58,923 bases of DNA, from assembly GCF_000688515.1 (NCBI RefSeq), contig NZ_JHZK01000024.1:1-58923 (forward strand), read 5' to 3'. The stretch is from Afifella pfennigii DSM 17143 (lineage in GTDB: Bacteria; Pseudomonadota; Alphaproteobacteria; Rhizobiales; Afifellaceae). Every line of letters starts with the position of its first letter. Positions within the stretch are counted from its first letter, which is position 1. This document shows, piece by piece, positions 26,899 to 36,149 of the stretch. Below the pieces are notes generated by a model that was not told where the DNA came from, did no database searches, and saw only the letters and a list, made by a program, of their open reading frames with translations. A program made the translations under genes and the position numbers.

Positions 26899-27789
26899 AT
26901 GGGCAAGCCCGATCGCCGGCACGGGCACGCCGATATGCGCCGGCTCGCGCTCGAACGGCGAATCGATGATGTGCTCCATGCGCCGCTTCAGGTCGTCCTT
27001 CAAAGGCTCGTTCATCGCCAGGATCTGCTCCGTCCTCAGGAAGTCGAGGACGAAGAAGTCGTTGATCTTCGGGCGGAAGAGGATGTCCGGCTTGCGCCGC
27101 TTCAGCTTTTCCGCCTGCACCGCCTGCATGGAGATCTGCGCCGTGCCGATGATCGTCTCCAAAAGGCCGGGCATCTTGTCCGGCTCGCCCGTCGGCCCGC
27201 CGGCGACATCGGAGGCGATGACGATATCCTGGCCGAGGCACAGGTCGATGGGCAGCGGATTGACGGCGCCGCCGTCGATCTGCAGGCGCCCGTTGATGGG
27301 AACGGGCTTGAAGACGGAGGGAATGGCGATGGATGCGGCCACCGCCGGGCGGATGGGCCCCGAATCCAGCACCGTCTCGCACCAGCCGTAGAAATCGCAG
27401 GAGACGACCTTGAGGGGGATCGGCAGCTCCTCGAAGGTCTCCGGGGCGCGCTCGATGCCGGGAACGAAGTTCTCCAGGATGATGAGCGGATCGAACTGCG
27501 CCTGCAACAGGCGCCCGCGGAAGATGTCGCCGACGCCGATCGGCCGCGCCTGCCACAGCCGGGCGTAGACTTCCCGTTTCTGGGAGAAGAATTCCAGCGT
27601 GTTCTCGCGCATCTCCCGGCCCGACATGCCGCTGGCATAGCCGAGGCCGATGATGGCGCCGATGGAGGTTCCCGCGATCAGCGCCGGCTTGATGCCGAGC
27701 TCGTCGAAGACCTCGCAGACGAGGATATGGGTCATCCCCCTGGCGCCGCCGCCGCCGAGAACGAGGCCGATATTATGGTTCGAGCTCAT
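26896..27789 (-). CDS. Patatin-like phospholipase family protein
   Basis: A 297-residue protein with the patatin catalytic dyad: oxyanion motif GGGGARGM near residue 12, nucleophile motif GTSIG near residue 40, and DGG (IDGGAVNPLP) near 170. No signal peptide is visible, as in the RssA-like subgroup. The stop codon TAG coincides with the end of a mobile repeat, so the original C-terminus may have been altered by insertion; the catalytic core is complete. It lies 224 bases downstream of purD on the same strand. Confidence 0.92.
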   Translation of the reverse strand: MSSNHNIGLVLGGGGARGMTHILVCEVFDELGIKPALIAGTSIGAIIGLGYASGMSGREMRENTLEFFSQKREVYARLWQARPIGVGDIFRGRLLQAQFDPLIILENFVPGIERAPETFEELPIPLKVVSCDFYGWCETVLDSGPIRPAVAASIAIPSVFKPVPINGRLQIDGGAVNPLPIDLCLGQDIVIASDVAGGPTGEPDKMPGLLETIIGTAQISMQAVQAEKLKRRKPDILFRPKINDFFVLDFLRTEQILAMNEPLKDDLKRRMEHIIDSPFEREPAHIGVPVPAIGLAH

Positions 27790-28013
27790 GAATGTCTCCG
27801 CCCCGGATTGGCCGCCGTCTCGCGCGATTGTCTACCGCTCCGCCCTTCCTTCACAATCAAGATTTGAGACGAATCCTAACGGCCGGGCATGAAGGTTTTG
27901 CGAATCCGGGATCGGCCGCCAGGATCGGGCGGGCGCGGCTTTAGATGGTGACGCGCCGGCGCGGCGGCAAGCTGCGCGCGAAAAGGCCGCCGCCGAGACG
28001 TGCGGGCCTCCGG

Positions 28014-29282
28014 CTAAGCCGAGGCGGCCGGCGCCAGCGCCCTTGCGCCGATATCGGAGCGGCTGAAGCCTTGCGGCCAGTCGATGCGCGCCGCCGCCTC
28101 GTAGGCGCGCGCCCGCGCCTCGGCGATATCGCGGCCGAGCGCCGTGACGTTGAGCACCCGCCCGCCTGCGGCGACGAGCCGGCCGTCCTCGCGCCGCGTG
28201 CCGGCATGGAAAACGGTGACGCCTTCGACCGCCTCGGCCGCCTCCAGGCCTTTGATTTCGCTGCCCTTGTCGTAGGCGCCGGGATAGCCCTTGGAAGCGA
28301 GGACGACGGTGAGCGCGGCCTGCGCGCGCCAGTCGATGGCGGCGCCGGCGAGCCTGCCGGTGGCGGCGCGGTGAAGCAGCGGCAGGAGATCGCTTTCAAG
28401 CCGCGCCATCAGCACCTGGCATTCCGGATCGCCGAAGCGGACATTGTATTCAATCAGCTTCGGCCCGTCCTGCGTCATCATCAGCCCGGCATAGAGGACG
28501 CCGCGATAGGGCGTGCCGGCCGCTTCCATGGCCGCCAGCGTCGGCGTCACGATCTCCTCCATCGCCCGGCGCTGCAGCGCCGGCGAAAGCACCGGGGCCG
28601 GCGAATAGGCGCCCATGCCGCCGGTATTGGGGCCTTCGTCGCCGTCATAGGCGCGCTTGTGATCCTGCGCCGTGGCGAGCGGCAGCGCCGTCTTGCCGTC
28701 GGTGAGGACGAAGAAGCTCGCCTCCTCGCCGACAAGGCATTCCTCGATCACCGCTTTGCCGCCGGGTTCGGCGAAGATGGCGGAAAGCGCCGCCTGCGCC
28801 TCGGCATGCGTCGTGGCGACGGTCACCCCCTTGCCGGCGGCGAGGCCGTCCGCCTTGACGACGACGGGCACGGGCTGCGCCGCCAGATAGGCGAGCGCCG
28901 GCTGAAGGGCATCGAAGCTGGCGAAGGCGGCCGTGGGGATGCCGGCGCGCTGGCACAGCTCCTTGGTGAAGGTCTTGGAGCCTTCCAGCCGGGCGGCCGC
29001 GGCCGAGGGGCCGAAGGCGGCGATGCCGGCGGCGTGAAGCGCGTCGACGAGGCCGGCAACGAGCGGCGCTTCCGGCCCGACGACGACGAGATCGATATGT
29101 TCGGAGCGGCAAAAGGCGACGACCGCCTCATGCTCTTTCGCATCGAGATCGATGCATGTGGCGCAGCCAGCGATACCGGCATTGCCGGGGGCGGCGAAGA
29201 GCTTCGTCAGCTCCGGCGAGGCGGCCATCTTCCAGGCGAGCGCATGCTCGCGCCCCCCACTTCCCAGCAACAAAACCCGCAC
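28014..29282 (-). CDS. purD: Phosphoribosylamine-glycine ligase (GAR synthetase)
   Basis: Second step of purine biosynthesis: joins glycine to phosphoribosylamine using ATP. The 422-residue ATP-grasp protein starts [18 protein letters not shown] and has [25 protein letters not shown], and [12 protein letters not shown] with the metal-binding Glu and Asn. The length is normal. It is divergent from ubiA with 119 bases between starts. Confidence 0.97.
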   Translation of the reverse strand: MRVLLLGSGGREHALAWKMAASPELTKLFAAPGNAGIAGCATCIDLDAKEHEAVVAFCRSEHIDLVVVGPEAPLVAGLVDALHAAGIAAFGPSAAAARLEGSKTFTKELCQRAGIPTAAFASFDALQPALAYLAAQPVPVVVKADGLAAGKGVTVATTHAEAQAALSAIFAEPGGKAVIEECLVGEEASFFVLTDGKTALPLATAQDHKRAYDGDEGPNTGGMGAYSPAPVLSPALQRRAMEEIVTPTLAAMEAAGTPYRGVLYAGLMMTQDGPKLIEYNVRFGDPECQVLMARLESDLLPLLHRAATGRLAGAAIDWRAQAALTVVLASKGYPGAYDKGSEIKGLEAAEAVEGVTVFHAGTRREDGRLVAAGGRVLNVTALGRDIAEARARAYEAAARIDWPQGFSRSDIGARALAPAASA

Positions 29283-29401
29283 GAAAACTCCCCTTCTTCA
29301 TCCGCGCGCGACCTAGCACGAAGCCGGTGACGGTGAAACGCCGCATCCTCGCGCGGCCGAAAAAGCTTGACGCCGGGGCCCGTCTACGGTGAGGGGAGGC
29401 C

Positions 29402-30364
29402 ATGCTGGAAAAAGCTGGCCGAGGCACCGCGACCGCCGGTGCGCTGCCCGATTCGGTGGCGCGGCACTGGCTGGATCGCTATGCGCCGGATTGGCTGAAG
29501 CCCTATGGGCGGCTCGCCCGCTGGGACCGGCCGATCGGCTGGTGGCTGCTATTGTGGCCGTGCTGGTGGGCGGCGGCTCTGGCGGCGCTCGCCGCCGGCA
29601 ACGCCTTCCCCTCCATCTGGCACCTTCTTCTCTTCTTCGTCGGCTCCGTCGCCATGCGCGGCGCCGGCTGCACCTATAACGACCTCGTCGACCAGGACAT
29701 CGACGCCAAGGTCGCCCGCACCAGGGCGCGCCCGATCCCCTCAGGCGACGTCTCCTGGCAGAAGGCGCTTGTCTTTCTTGTCCTGCAATGCCTCGTCGGG
29801 CTGCTGGTTCTCGTCCAGTTCAACGCCTTCACCATTTTCCTCGGCTTCGCCTCGCTCGTCTTCGTGGCCGCCTACCCGTTCATGAAGCGGGTGACGCATT
29901 GGCCGCAGGTCGTGCTCGGCATCTCCTTTTCCTGGGGGGCGTTGGTCGGCTGGTCGGCGGTCTTCGGCTCGCTCGCCCTGGCGCCGGTGCTTCTCTACCT
30001 GGCCGCCATTTCGTGGACGATGGCCTACGACACCATCTACGCCCATCAGGACAAGGAGGATGACGCTCTCATCGGCGTCGGCTCCACCGCGCAGGTCTTC
30101 GGTGATTTCACCAAGCCGGCGCTGGCGGGCTTTTTCGCCCTGTCGATCCTGTTGATGGGAGCGGCCTTCGTTCTGGTGGACGCCAGCCTCATCGCCTTTC
30201 TGGCGCTGGCGGCGATGGCGGTGCAGTTCGCCTGGCAGGTGCTGACGCTCGACACCGACGACGCCGACACCTGCCTGGCCCGCTTCCGCTCCAACCGCGA
30301 GGCGGGCGCCATCGTCTTTATCGGCCTGTGCCTCGACGCGCTGGTGCGCGCCGCCTTCGGCTGA
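29402..30364 (+). CDS. ubiA: 4-hydroxybenzoate polyprenyltransferase
   Basis: Inner-membrane prenyltransferase that attaches the isoprenoid tail in ubiquinone synthesis. The 320-residue product has about eight helices and both Asp-rich motifs: NDLVDQDIDAKVARTRARP and YDTIYAHQDKEDD. Length and motifs fit UbiA rather than the haem O synthase CtaB, which is encoded separately at 43429. Confidence 0.95.
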   Translation: MLEKAGRGTATAGALPDSVARHWLDRYAPDWLKPYGRLARWDRPIGWWLLLWPCWWAAALAALAAGNAFPSIWHLLLFFVGSVAMRGAGCTYNDLVDQDIDAKVARTRARPIPSGDVSWQKALVFLVLQCLVGLLVLVQFNAFTIFLGFASLVFVAAYPFMKRVTHWPQVVLGISFSWGALVGWSAVFGSLALAPVLLYLAAISWTMAYDTIYAHQDKEDDALIGVGSTAQVFGDFTKPALAGFFALSILLMGAAFVLVDASLIAFLALAAMAVQFAWQVLTLDTDDADTCLARFRSNREAGAIVFIGLCLDALVRAAFG

Positions 30365-30420
30365 TGTCGCTCAGATCGAGGTGAGGGGCCGCGTGCCTTC
30401 GCCGCCGGCCATGAAGCACT

Positions 30421-30948
30421 CTAGCCGCGGGCGATGATCTCGCGGGCCTGGATGGGCGTGACGTGGCGAATGAGCCCGACCTTGCGCCGCACCAGAAAGC
30501 GCGGGCGCTGCGCGTTCCGCAGCTTGCGGCGACGGATGTCGAGGATGCTTCCCGCCTCGATGCGCGACGTCACCCGGATCTCGCCGAGGAACGGGCGTGT
30601 GAGATGCGCCGCCAGCCGGTCGCGGAAGCGGCTCGCCTCGTCGAAGGTGAGGGTGTGGGCGAGCGTCACGCTGAGCGAGGGCTCAACATGCTCCAGCGTC
30701 AGCCGGTAGCCGCCGGCCTCCTGCCTGAGAAAGACCCGACCGAAATCGCGCACGGCGATGTCGACGAGGCCCGTCGGCTCTCCCTCCAGCCGGTTCAACA
30801 CCACCCTGTCGCTGGCGAAGAAGATGGCGATCCTGGAACCGTCGCTCGTCTCGGCGGGATACCATTCGAATGCCTCAAAGAGCGCGGGCCGCCAACTGGG
30901 ACGGCCCGCCTCTTCGGCAAGCCCCATATCACGCTCTGTCTGACGCAT
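30421..30948 (-). CDS. DUF6101-like conserved protein
   Basis: A 175-residue soluble protein without signal peptide. It has FEWYPAETSDGS, EPTGLVDIAVRDFGRVFLR and a basic C-terminal segment (RRRKLRNAQRPRFLVRRK). I place it with the Hyphomicrobiales DUF6101 family from memory, with moderate certainty; no function is known. ATG 30948 was chosen; TTG 31011 and ATG 31002 would extend it. It is divergent from the cysQ-like gene. Confidence 0.7.
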   Translation of the reverse strand: MRQTERDMGLAEEAGRPSWRPALFEAFEWYPAETSDGSRIAIFFASDRVVLNRLEGEPTGLVDIAVRDFGRVFLRQEAGGYRLTLEHVEPSLSVTLAHTLTFDEASRFRDRLAAHLTRPFLGEIRVTSRIEAGSILDIRRRKLRNAQRPRFLVRRKVGLIRHVTPIQAREIIARG

Positions 30949-31161
30949 ATTCTCTGGCCTTTTTGGCTCTATCGGCTTCTGATGAGCTTTCGATGCTGAC
31001 ATGACGAGCAAGATGACCTGGAGCCTTGGCGATTCGCTTAAAGAGCGTGGTTAAGAGGGCCTCTCCGTAACCTAGGGTAAGTAAAGCCTCAACGCCGGAA
31101 GAGAAAGTCTCAATACCCTGGGACATTGCGCCTGGCGTCAGGAACACGATATTGCAGTGCA

Positions 31162-32016
31162 ATGAGAGCCATCGAGACGCATTCCGTTCCCCCTGCCGCC
31201 ACGGCCGCCAATAGCGCCGACCGCGCCCTCCTTGAGGAGGCGGCCCGCGACGCCGGGCGGCTGGCCATGCGCCATTTCCGCAACAACCCGGAGACCTGGC
31301 ACAAAGCCGGCGGCTCGCCCGTTTGCGTCGCCGACATGGAGGTGGATGCCTTCCTCTTCGCCGAGCTGCGGGCGGCGCGGCCCGATTACGGCTGGCTGTC
31401 GGAGGAGCGCGCCGACGATGCGGAGCGTCTGCGGCGCGAGCGCGTCTTCATCGTCGACCCGATCGACGGCACCCGCGGCTTTCTGGCCGGCGATCCCAAT
31501 TGGTGCGTCTCCATCGCCATCGTCGCGCAGGGCCGCCCGCAGGCTGCCGCGCTTTTCGCCCCGGCGCTGGACCGGCTGATGACGGCCGCCATCGGCGAGG
31601 GAGCGAGCGAGAACGGCGCCGCCATCACCGTCAGCGAACGCGCCAGCCTCTCCGGCTGCGCCATCGCCGGCCCGACCTCCTGGCTGAAGAGCGGCCTTTG
31701 GGAGGGACATGCCGTGCGCGCCGGGCAGTATCTGCCCTCGCTCGCCTGGCGTTTCGCCAGCGTCGCCGACGCCACTTTCGACGCCGCCTTCGCCCGTCCG
31801 CGCGCCCATGACTGGGACCTTGCCGCCTGCGATCTTTTGGTGCACGAAGCCGGTGGCCGGCTGACCTCGCTTCATGGTCGCCCGCCGCTTTACAACCGCG
31901 CCGAATTGCGGCACGGAGCGCTGGCCGCGGCCAATCCGCGTTTGCATGGCGAGCTCGTCACGACGCTGACGCGGGTGGAAGAAGAGCGCGCCGCCGCTGG
32001 CAAGGCCGCCCGCTGA
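31162..32016 (+). CDS. cysQ: 3'(2'),5'-bisphosphate nucleotidase, CysQ/inositol monophosphatase family
   Basis: A 284-residue lithium-sensitive-type phosphatase, likely hydrolysing PAP or a similar bisphosphate. Metal-binding motifs are present: SEERADD, DPIDGTRGF and the C-terminal HDWDLAACDLLVHEAGG. It heads a run of envelope genes (DUF4170, ABC exporter, DUF374, waaA, lpxK), the usual order in Hyphomicrobiales, so the annotated sulfur role may not be its only one. The start is uncertain; TTG 31126 with GGGA upstream is an alternative to ATG 31162. Confidence 0.85.
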   Translation: MRAIETHSVPPAATAANSADRALLEEAARDAGRLAMRHFRNNPETWHKAGGSPVCVADMEVDAFLFAELRAARPDYGWLSEERADDAERLRRERVFIVDPIDGTRGFLAGDPNWCVSIAIVAQGRPQAAALFAPALDRLMTAAIGEGASENGAAITVSERASLSGCAIAGPTSWLKSGLWEGHAVRAGQYLPSLAWRFASVADATFDAAFARPRAHDWDLAACDLLVHEAGGRLTSLHGRPPLYNRAELRHGALAAANPRLHGELVTTLTRVEEERAAAGKAAR

Positions 32017-32030
32017 CCCAAGAGCCGTTG

Positions 32031-32279
32031 ATGAAATCTGCATCTGCCGACGAAAAGAGCGCCCAGCTTCTGCATCTCGTCTTCGGTGGCGAGCTCAGCG
32101 ATCTGAAGGGCATCCGTTTCCGTGATCTCGACGGGCTCGATATCGTCGGCATCTACCCGAACTATGCCGAAGCGTACAAGGCATGGAAGGAGAAGGCGCA
32201 GATGACGGTCGACAATGCCCAGATGCGGTATTTCATCGTGCATCTGCACCGCTTGCTCGATCCCCAAGATGACAGCTGA
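32031..32279 (+). CDS. DUF4170 family protein
   Basis: An 82-residue soluble protein with the family pattern LLHLVFGGEL ... FRDLDGLDIVGIYPNYAEAYKAWKEKAQ and FIVHLHRLLDP. Function unknown. It starts 14 bases after the cysQ-like gene and overlaps the ABC exporter gene by 11 bases, so it is translated within the lipid A/KDO operon and probably acts there. Confidence 0.88.
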   Translation: MKSASADEKSAQLLHLVFGGELSDLKGIRFRDLDGLDIVGIYPNYAEAYKAWKEKAQMTVDNAQMRYFIVHLHRLLDPQDDS

Positions 32280-34110
32280 GGACGGTCGCAAGCCGCATCT
32301 GGCGGTCGCCCCGGGGCCGGGCGCCGATACCCTCACCGTGGACGACATCTCCGCCACGGAGGTGATGCGCCGGCTGTTCCGCGAGATCTTGTGGCCGCAT
32401 CGGCGCATCCTGGCGCTGGCCCTCGTGAGCATGGCGATCGGCGCCGCCACGGCCGGCGCCGTGCCCTTCCTCATCCAGGTCGTCGCCGACGAGGTTTTCG
32501 TCGCCAAGAACGAGCGGCTTCTCTATCTCCTGCCGATCGCCATCGTCGGCGTCATGGCTGTGCGCGGGGCGGCGGACTGGACCTCCAAGGTAACCGATGC
32601 CTGGCTCGGCAACGTCCTGGTGGCGGATTTGCGCATCCGCATGTTCGACACGCTCACCGCCGCCGATCTCGCCTGGGTGCAACGCACCCATTCCGGCCGT
32701 TTCGTCTCCGCCTTCGTCAACGACGCGCCGGTGGTCGACCGCGCCGCCGCCAAGACGATGACAGCGCTGGTCAAGGACGGCCTCACCGTCATCTTCTTGA
32801 CCGGCGCCATGTTCTACATGGATTGGCGGCTCGCCCTGATGGTCGTCGCCGGCATGCCCTTCGCCTATCTCTTCCTGCGCAAGCAGAGGAAGCGCATCTC
32901 CGGTTCGGTACGCCGCTCGCTGAAGGAATCGGGCGACCTCGGCAGCCTGCTGACGCAGACCCTGCAATCCCTGCGCGTCGTCAAGGCCTATCGCCAGGAA
33001 AAGCGCGAGGCGGAACGTTTCCGCGTCATCGTCGACAACATCGTGCGCTATCTGATGAAGACGGCGCGCTCGCGCGCCGCCGTCGGCCCGGTGACGGAGG
33101 CGCTGTCGGGCGTGGGCATCGCCGCGGCCATCTTCTATGGCGGCTGGCAGGGCATCTACGGCACCGTCACGCTCGGCCATTTCGCCGGCTTCCTGACGGC
33201 GGCCATGCTCACCTATCCGCCGCTGCGCTCCGTGGCGCAGGCCCAGGCTCTCCTGTCGGAGGGCGTGACCGCGGCAAGCCGCATCTTCGCCATCATCGAC
33301 CATGCCGCCACGGTGACGGAAAAGCCCGGCGCCAGGCCGCTCGCCGTGCCGAAGGGGCGCATCGTCTTCGAGAATGTCGGTTTCGCCTATGAGACCGGCG
33401 GCCCCGTCCTCGCCGATTTCGACCTCGTGGTGGAACCTGGCCAGAAGGTCGCGCTGGTCGGGCCGAGCGGGGCCGGCAAGAGCACCGTCCTCAATCTCGT
33501 CCTGCGCTTTTTCGATCCCACCAGCGGGCGCATCCTCATCGACGGCGAGGATATCCGCGACGCCACCTTGGCGAGCGTGCGCGCCGCCTCCGCCCTTCTC
33601 ACCCAGGACCCGCTCCTCTTCGACGACACGGTGCGCGCCAACATCGCCTACGGCTCGGAGGATGCCGGCGAGCGCCGCATCGTGGAGGCGGCGCGCGCCG
33701 CCGCCGCGCACGATTTCATCATGCGCATGCCTGAGGGTTACGAGACCGTCGTCGGCGAAGGCGGCAACCGGCTCTCTGGCGGCGAGAAGCAGCGCATCGC
33801 CTTCGCCCGCGCCATGCTTCGCGACGCGCCGATCCTGCTTCTGGACGAGCCGACCAGCGCCCTCGACGCGGAAGCGGAGGCCAAGGTGCAAAAGGCCATG
33901 GAGGGGCTCCTGCGGGGCCGCACGGTGCTGATGATCGCCCACCGCCTGTCGACGGTGCAGCGCGCCGATGTCATCTGTGTCATGGAGCAGGGCTGCATCG
34001 TGGAGCGCGGCAGCCATGACGAGCTGATCGCCCGTGGCGGCGCCTATGCCAAGATGTTCCGCACCCAGTTCGTGGGAGAGGCGCCGAGCCTGGCCGTGGC
34101 GGGAAGCTGA
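32269..34110 (+). CDS. ABC exporter, MsbA-like (fused membrane and ATPase domains)
   Basis: A 613-residue half-transporter: six helices over about 45-330 and an ATPase domain from about 365. Walker A is GPSGAGKST, the signature LSGGEKQR, Walker B ILLLDEPTSALD and the switch His in MIAHRLSTVQ. Being in an operon with DUF374, waaA and lpxK suggests it flips lipid A-core (MsbA role). ATG 32269 overlaps DUF4170. The gene symbol is left blank because MsbA homologues with other substrates look alike. Confidence 0.92.
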   Translation: MTAEDGRKPHLAVAPGPGADTLTVDDISATEVMRRLFREILWPHRRILALALVSMAIGAATAGAVPFLIQVVADEVFVAKNERLLYLLPIAIVGVMAVRGAADWTSKVTDAWLGNVLVADLRIRMFDTLTAADLAWVQRTHSGRFVSAFVNDAPVVDRAAAKTMTALVKDGLTVIFLTGAMFYMDWRLALMVVAGMPFAYLFLRKQRKRISGSVRRSLKESGDLGSLLTQTLQSLRVVKAYRQEKREAERFRVIVDNIVRYLMKTARSRAAVGPVTEALSGVGIAAAIFYGGWQGIYGTVTLGHFAGFLTAAMLTYPPLRSVAQAQALLSEGVTAASRIFAIIDHAATVTEKPGARPLAVPKGRIVFENVGFAYETGGPVLADFDLVVEPGQKVALVGPSGAGKSTVLNLVLRFFDPTSGRILIDGEDIRDATLASVRAASALLTQDPLLFDDTVRANIAYGSEDAGERRIVEAARAAAAHDFIMRMPEGYETVVGEGGNRLSGGEKQRIAFARAMLRDAPILLLDEPTSALDAEAEAKVQKAMEGLLRGRTVLMIAHRLSTVQRADVICVMEQGCIVERGSHDELIARGGAYAKMFRTQFVGEAPSLAVAGS

Positions 34111-34115
34111 GGCCG

Positions 34116-34814
34116 ATGCTGAAGAAGCTTGGCCGCAACGCCTTCCTGACCGCTCTTCTCGGCCGCCTGCTGGCGGCCTATCTGAAGCTTGTCCGCGTCA
34201 CCACGCGTTTTGCCACCGAGCCGGCCGATCCTTATATCCATATCGACGACAAGATGCCGATCATCGCCACCTGCTGGCACGGCCATCATCTTCTGGTCGG
34301 TCTGATGCGCAGGTCAGGCCACGAATTCGCCGTCCTCGTCTCGCGCTCCGCGGACGGGGCCATCAACGCCGCCGCGGCCGAAGGCATGGGCCTGAAGGTC
34401 ATTCGCGGCTCTGGGGGACGCAACCGGTTGAAGACGGTGAAGAAGGGCGGGGCGGTCGGCTTCCTCAGCATGTTGGGCGCCCTGAAGGAAGGGACCTCCG
34501 TGGCGCAGACCGCCGACGTGCCGCGCGGCGTTGCCCGCCGCTGCGGCGAGGGCGTCGTCAAGCTGGCGCAGCATTCCGGCCGTCCCATCGTGCCGGTGGG
34601 AGTGGCGACGAAGTTCCGCCTCGACTTGCCGAGCTGGGACCGGGCGCGCCTTCCCCTGCCTTTCGGACGCGGCGGCTTCGTCATCGGCGAGCCGATTTTC
34701 GTGCCTGAGGCGGCCGGCGAGGAGGAATTGGAGGCGACCCGCCAGAAAGCCGAGCGCGCCCTCGACGACGCGCTGCGCCGGGCCGAGCTTCTGGCGGGCA
34801 TTTCCCATGGTTGA
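34116..34814 (+). CDS. DUF374 lysophospholipid acyltransferase-like protein
   Basis: A 232-residue protein with a hydrophobic N-terminal helix and the DUF374 pattern: IIATCWHGHHLL, SRSADGAINAAAAEGMG, RGSGGRNRLKTVKKGG and PIVPVGVATKFR. The family is related to LPLAT acyltransferases and to lipid A acyltransferases. Located between the exporter and waaA, it may add an acyl chain to lipid A or a precursor. The substrate is inference. Confidence 0.88.
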   Translation: MLKKLGRNAFLTALLGRLLAAYLKLVRVTTRFATEPADPYIHIDDKMPIIATCWHGHHLLVGLMRRSGHEFAVLVSRSADGAINAAAAEGMGLKVIRGSGGRNRLKTVKKGGAVGFLSMLGALKEGTSVAQTADVPRGVARRCGEGVVKLAQHSGRPIVPVGVATKFRLDLPSWDRARLPLPFGRGGFVIGEPIFVPEAAGEEELEATRQKAERALDDALRRAELLAGISHG

Positions 34815-34850
34815 GGTCTGGGCCCATGGCTGAGGTCCGGCCCATGGCTG
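34807..34850 (+). repeat. Triplicated translation-start sequence at waaA
   Basis: Three tandem copies of CCCATGGYTGARGTCYGG begin at 34804, 34823 and 34841. Each contains an ATG and a downstream GAGG/GAAG that serves as a ribosome-binding site for the next ATG. ATGs lie at 34807, 34826 and 34844; the last two are in the waaA frame. The first copy lies in the end of the DUF374 gene. Confidence 0.85.
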
Positions 34851-36145
34851 AAGTCTGGGATCGCCTCGCCATCGGGGCATGGCGCAGCGCCGGCCATGTG
34901 CTGCAGCCGGCGGCGGGCATCATCCTGCGCGAGCGCGAGCGCCGCGGCAAGGAAGAGAGCAAGCGGCTGGCGGAGCGGCGCGGACAGGCGAGCCGGCGCC
35001 GCCCGCCGGGGCCGCTCGCCTGGGTGCATGCCGCCTCCGTCGGCGAGACCAACGCCGCCCTGCCGCTGGTCGCCGGCTTGCAGGAGCGGGGCCTTGGCAT
35101 CGTTCTGACCACCGGCACCGTCACCTCCGCCGCCATCGCCGCCAGCCGACTTGAGGCGGGCGCCGTGCATCAATATGCGCCCCTCGACGTGCCGGTCTTC
35201 TGCGACCGCTTCCTGCGCCATTGGCGGCCCGATCTCGCCGTCTTCGTGGAATCGGAATTGTGGCCGACGGCCATGGACGAGCTCTACCGGCGCTCCGTTC
35301 CGCTCGTCCTCATCAATGGGCGCATGTCGGAGCGCTCCTATCGCCGCTGGCGCCAAAGCGGCGTCATCGGCCGCACCATCATGCGCCGCATCGGCCTTTG
35401 CCTCGCCCAGACCGGGGACGACGCGGCGCGTTTCCGCGAACTCGGCGTCGGCGAGGTCGTCGTCACCGGCAATCTCAAATTCGACGTGCCCGAGCTTGCC
35501 GCCCCGCAAGGCGAGATGTCGGCCTTTCGCGCCGCCATCGGCGCGCGCCCGGTCTTTCTGGCCGCCAGCCTGCATCCTGGCGAGGACGAGATGGCGCTTG
35601 CCGCCGCCGAAAGGCTGCGCGCGGAGCGGCCCGAGCTTTTCACCATCATCGCGCCGCGCCATCCCGAGCGCGCCGCCGACATTGCCGCCCTGGCGGCGCA
35701 ACGCGGGCTTTCCGCTCGCCTGCGCTCAGAAGGCGCCTTGCCGGACGCGGGCACCGAGCTCTTCATCGCCGACACGATCGGCGAGATGGGGCTGTGGTAC
35801 CGCCTCGCCGACATCGCCTTTCTCGGCGGCACCCTGGTGCCGCATGGCGGTCAGAACCCGATCGAGCCGGCCAAGCTCGGCGTCCCGGTTCTGCACGGGC
35901 CGCATACGGCCAATTTCGCCGGGATCTTCGCCATGCTGAAGGCGGCCGGCGCCACCGTCGCGATCGCCAGCGCCGAAGAGCTGGGCGAGCATGCCGCCTC
36001 GCTGCTGGCCGACCCGGCCCGGCGCCAGCGCCTCGCAGCCGCCGCCTCCTCCTGCGTGGAAGGCTCCGCCGGCGCGCTGGAGCGCAGCCTTGCCGCGCTG
36101 TCGGCCTATCTGCCCGCCGCTCCGGCGGGGCATGCGGGCGGCTGA
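34826..36145 (+). CDS. waaA: 3-deoxy-D-manno-octulosonic acid transferase
   Basis: Adds KDO to lipid A precursor at the inner membrane. The 439-residue GT30 glycosyltransferase has an N-terminal helix region, HAASVGETNAALPLV with the catalytic Glu, ESELWPTAMDEL, INGRMSERSYRRW and the C-terminal donor-site block GGTLVPHGGQNPIEPAKLG. Two in-frame ATGs (34826, 34844) are each preceded by GAGG because of a local tandem repeat, so six N-terminal residues are ambiguous. It is coupled to DUF374 and followed by lpxK after 4 bases. Confidence 0.95.
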   Translation: MAEVRPMAEVWDRLAIGAWRSAGHVLQPAAGIILRERERRGKEESKRLAERRGQASRRRPPGPLAWVHAASVGETNAALPLVAGLQERGLGIVLTTGTVTSAAIAASRLEAGAVHQYAPLDVPVFCDRFLRHWRPDLAVFVESELWPTAMDELYRRSVPLVLINGRMSERSYRRWRQSGVIGRTIMRRIGLCLAQTGDDAARFRELGVGEVVVTGNLKFDVPELAAPQGEMSAFRAAIGARPVFLAASLHPGEDEMALAAAERLRAERPELFTIIAPRHPERAADIAALAAQRGLSARLRSEGALPDAGTELFIADTIGEMGLWYRLADIAFLGGTLVPHGGQNPIEPAKLGVPVLHGPHTANFAGIFAMLKAAGATVAIASAEELGEHAASLLADPARRQRLAAAASSCVEGSAGALERSLAALSAYLPAAPAGHAGG

Positions 36146-36149
36146 GCGC

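Noticed and set aside
32233..34017. 594-codon minus-strand frame opposite the ABC exporter gene
   Set aside because: Antisense shadow of a gene with complete ABC motifs.
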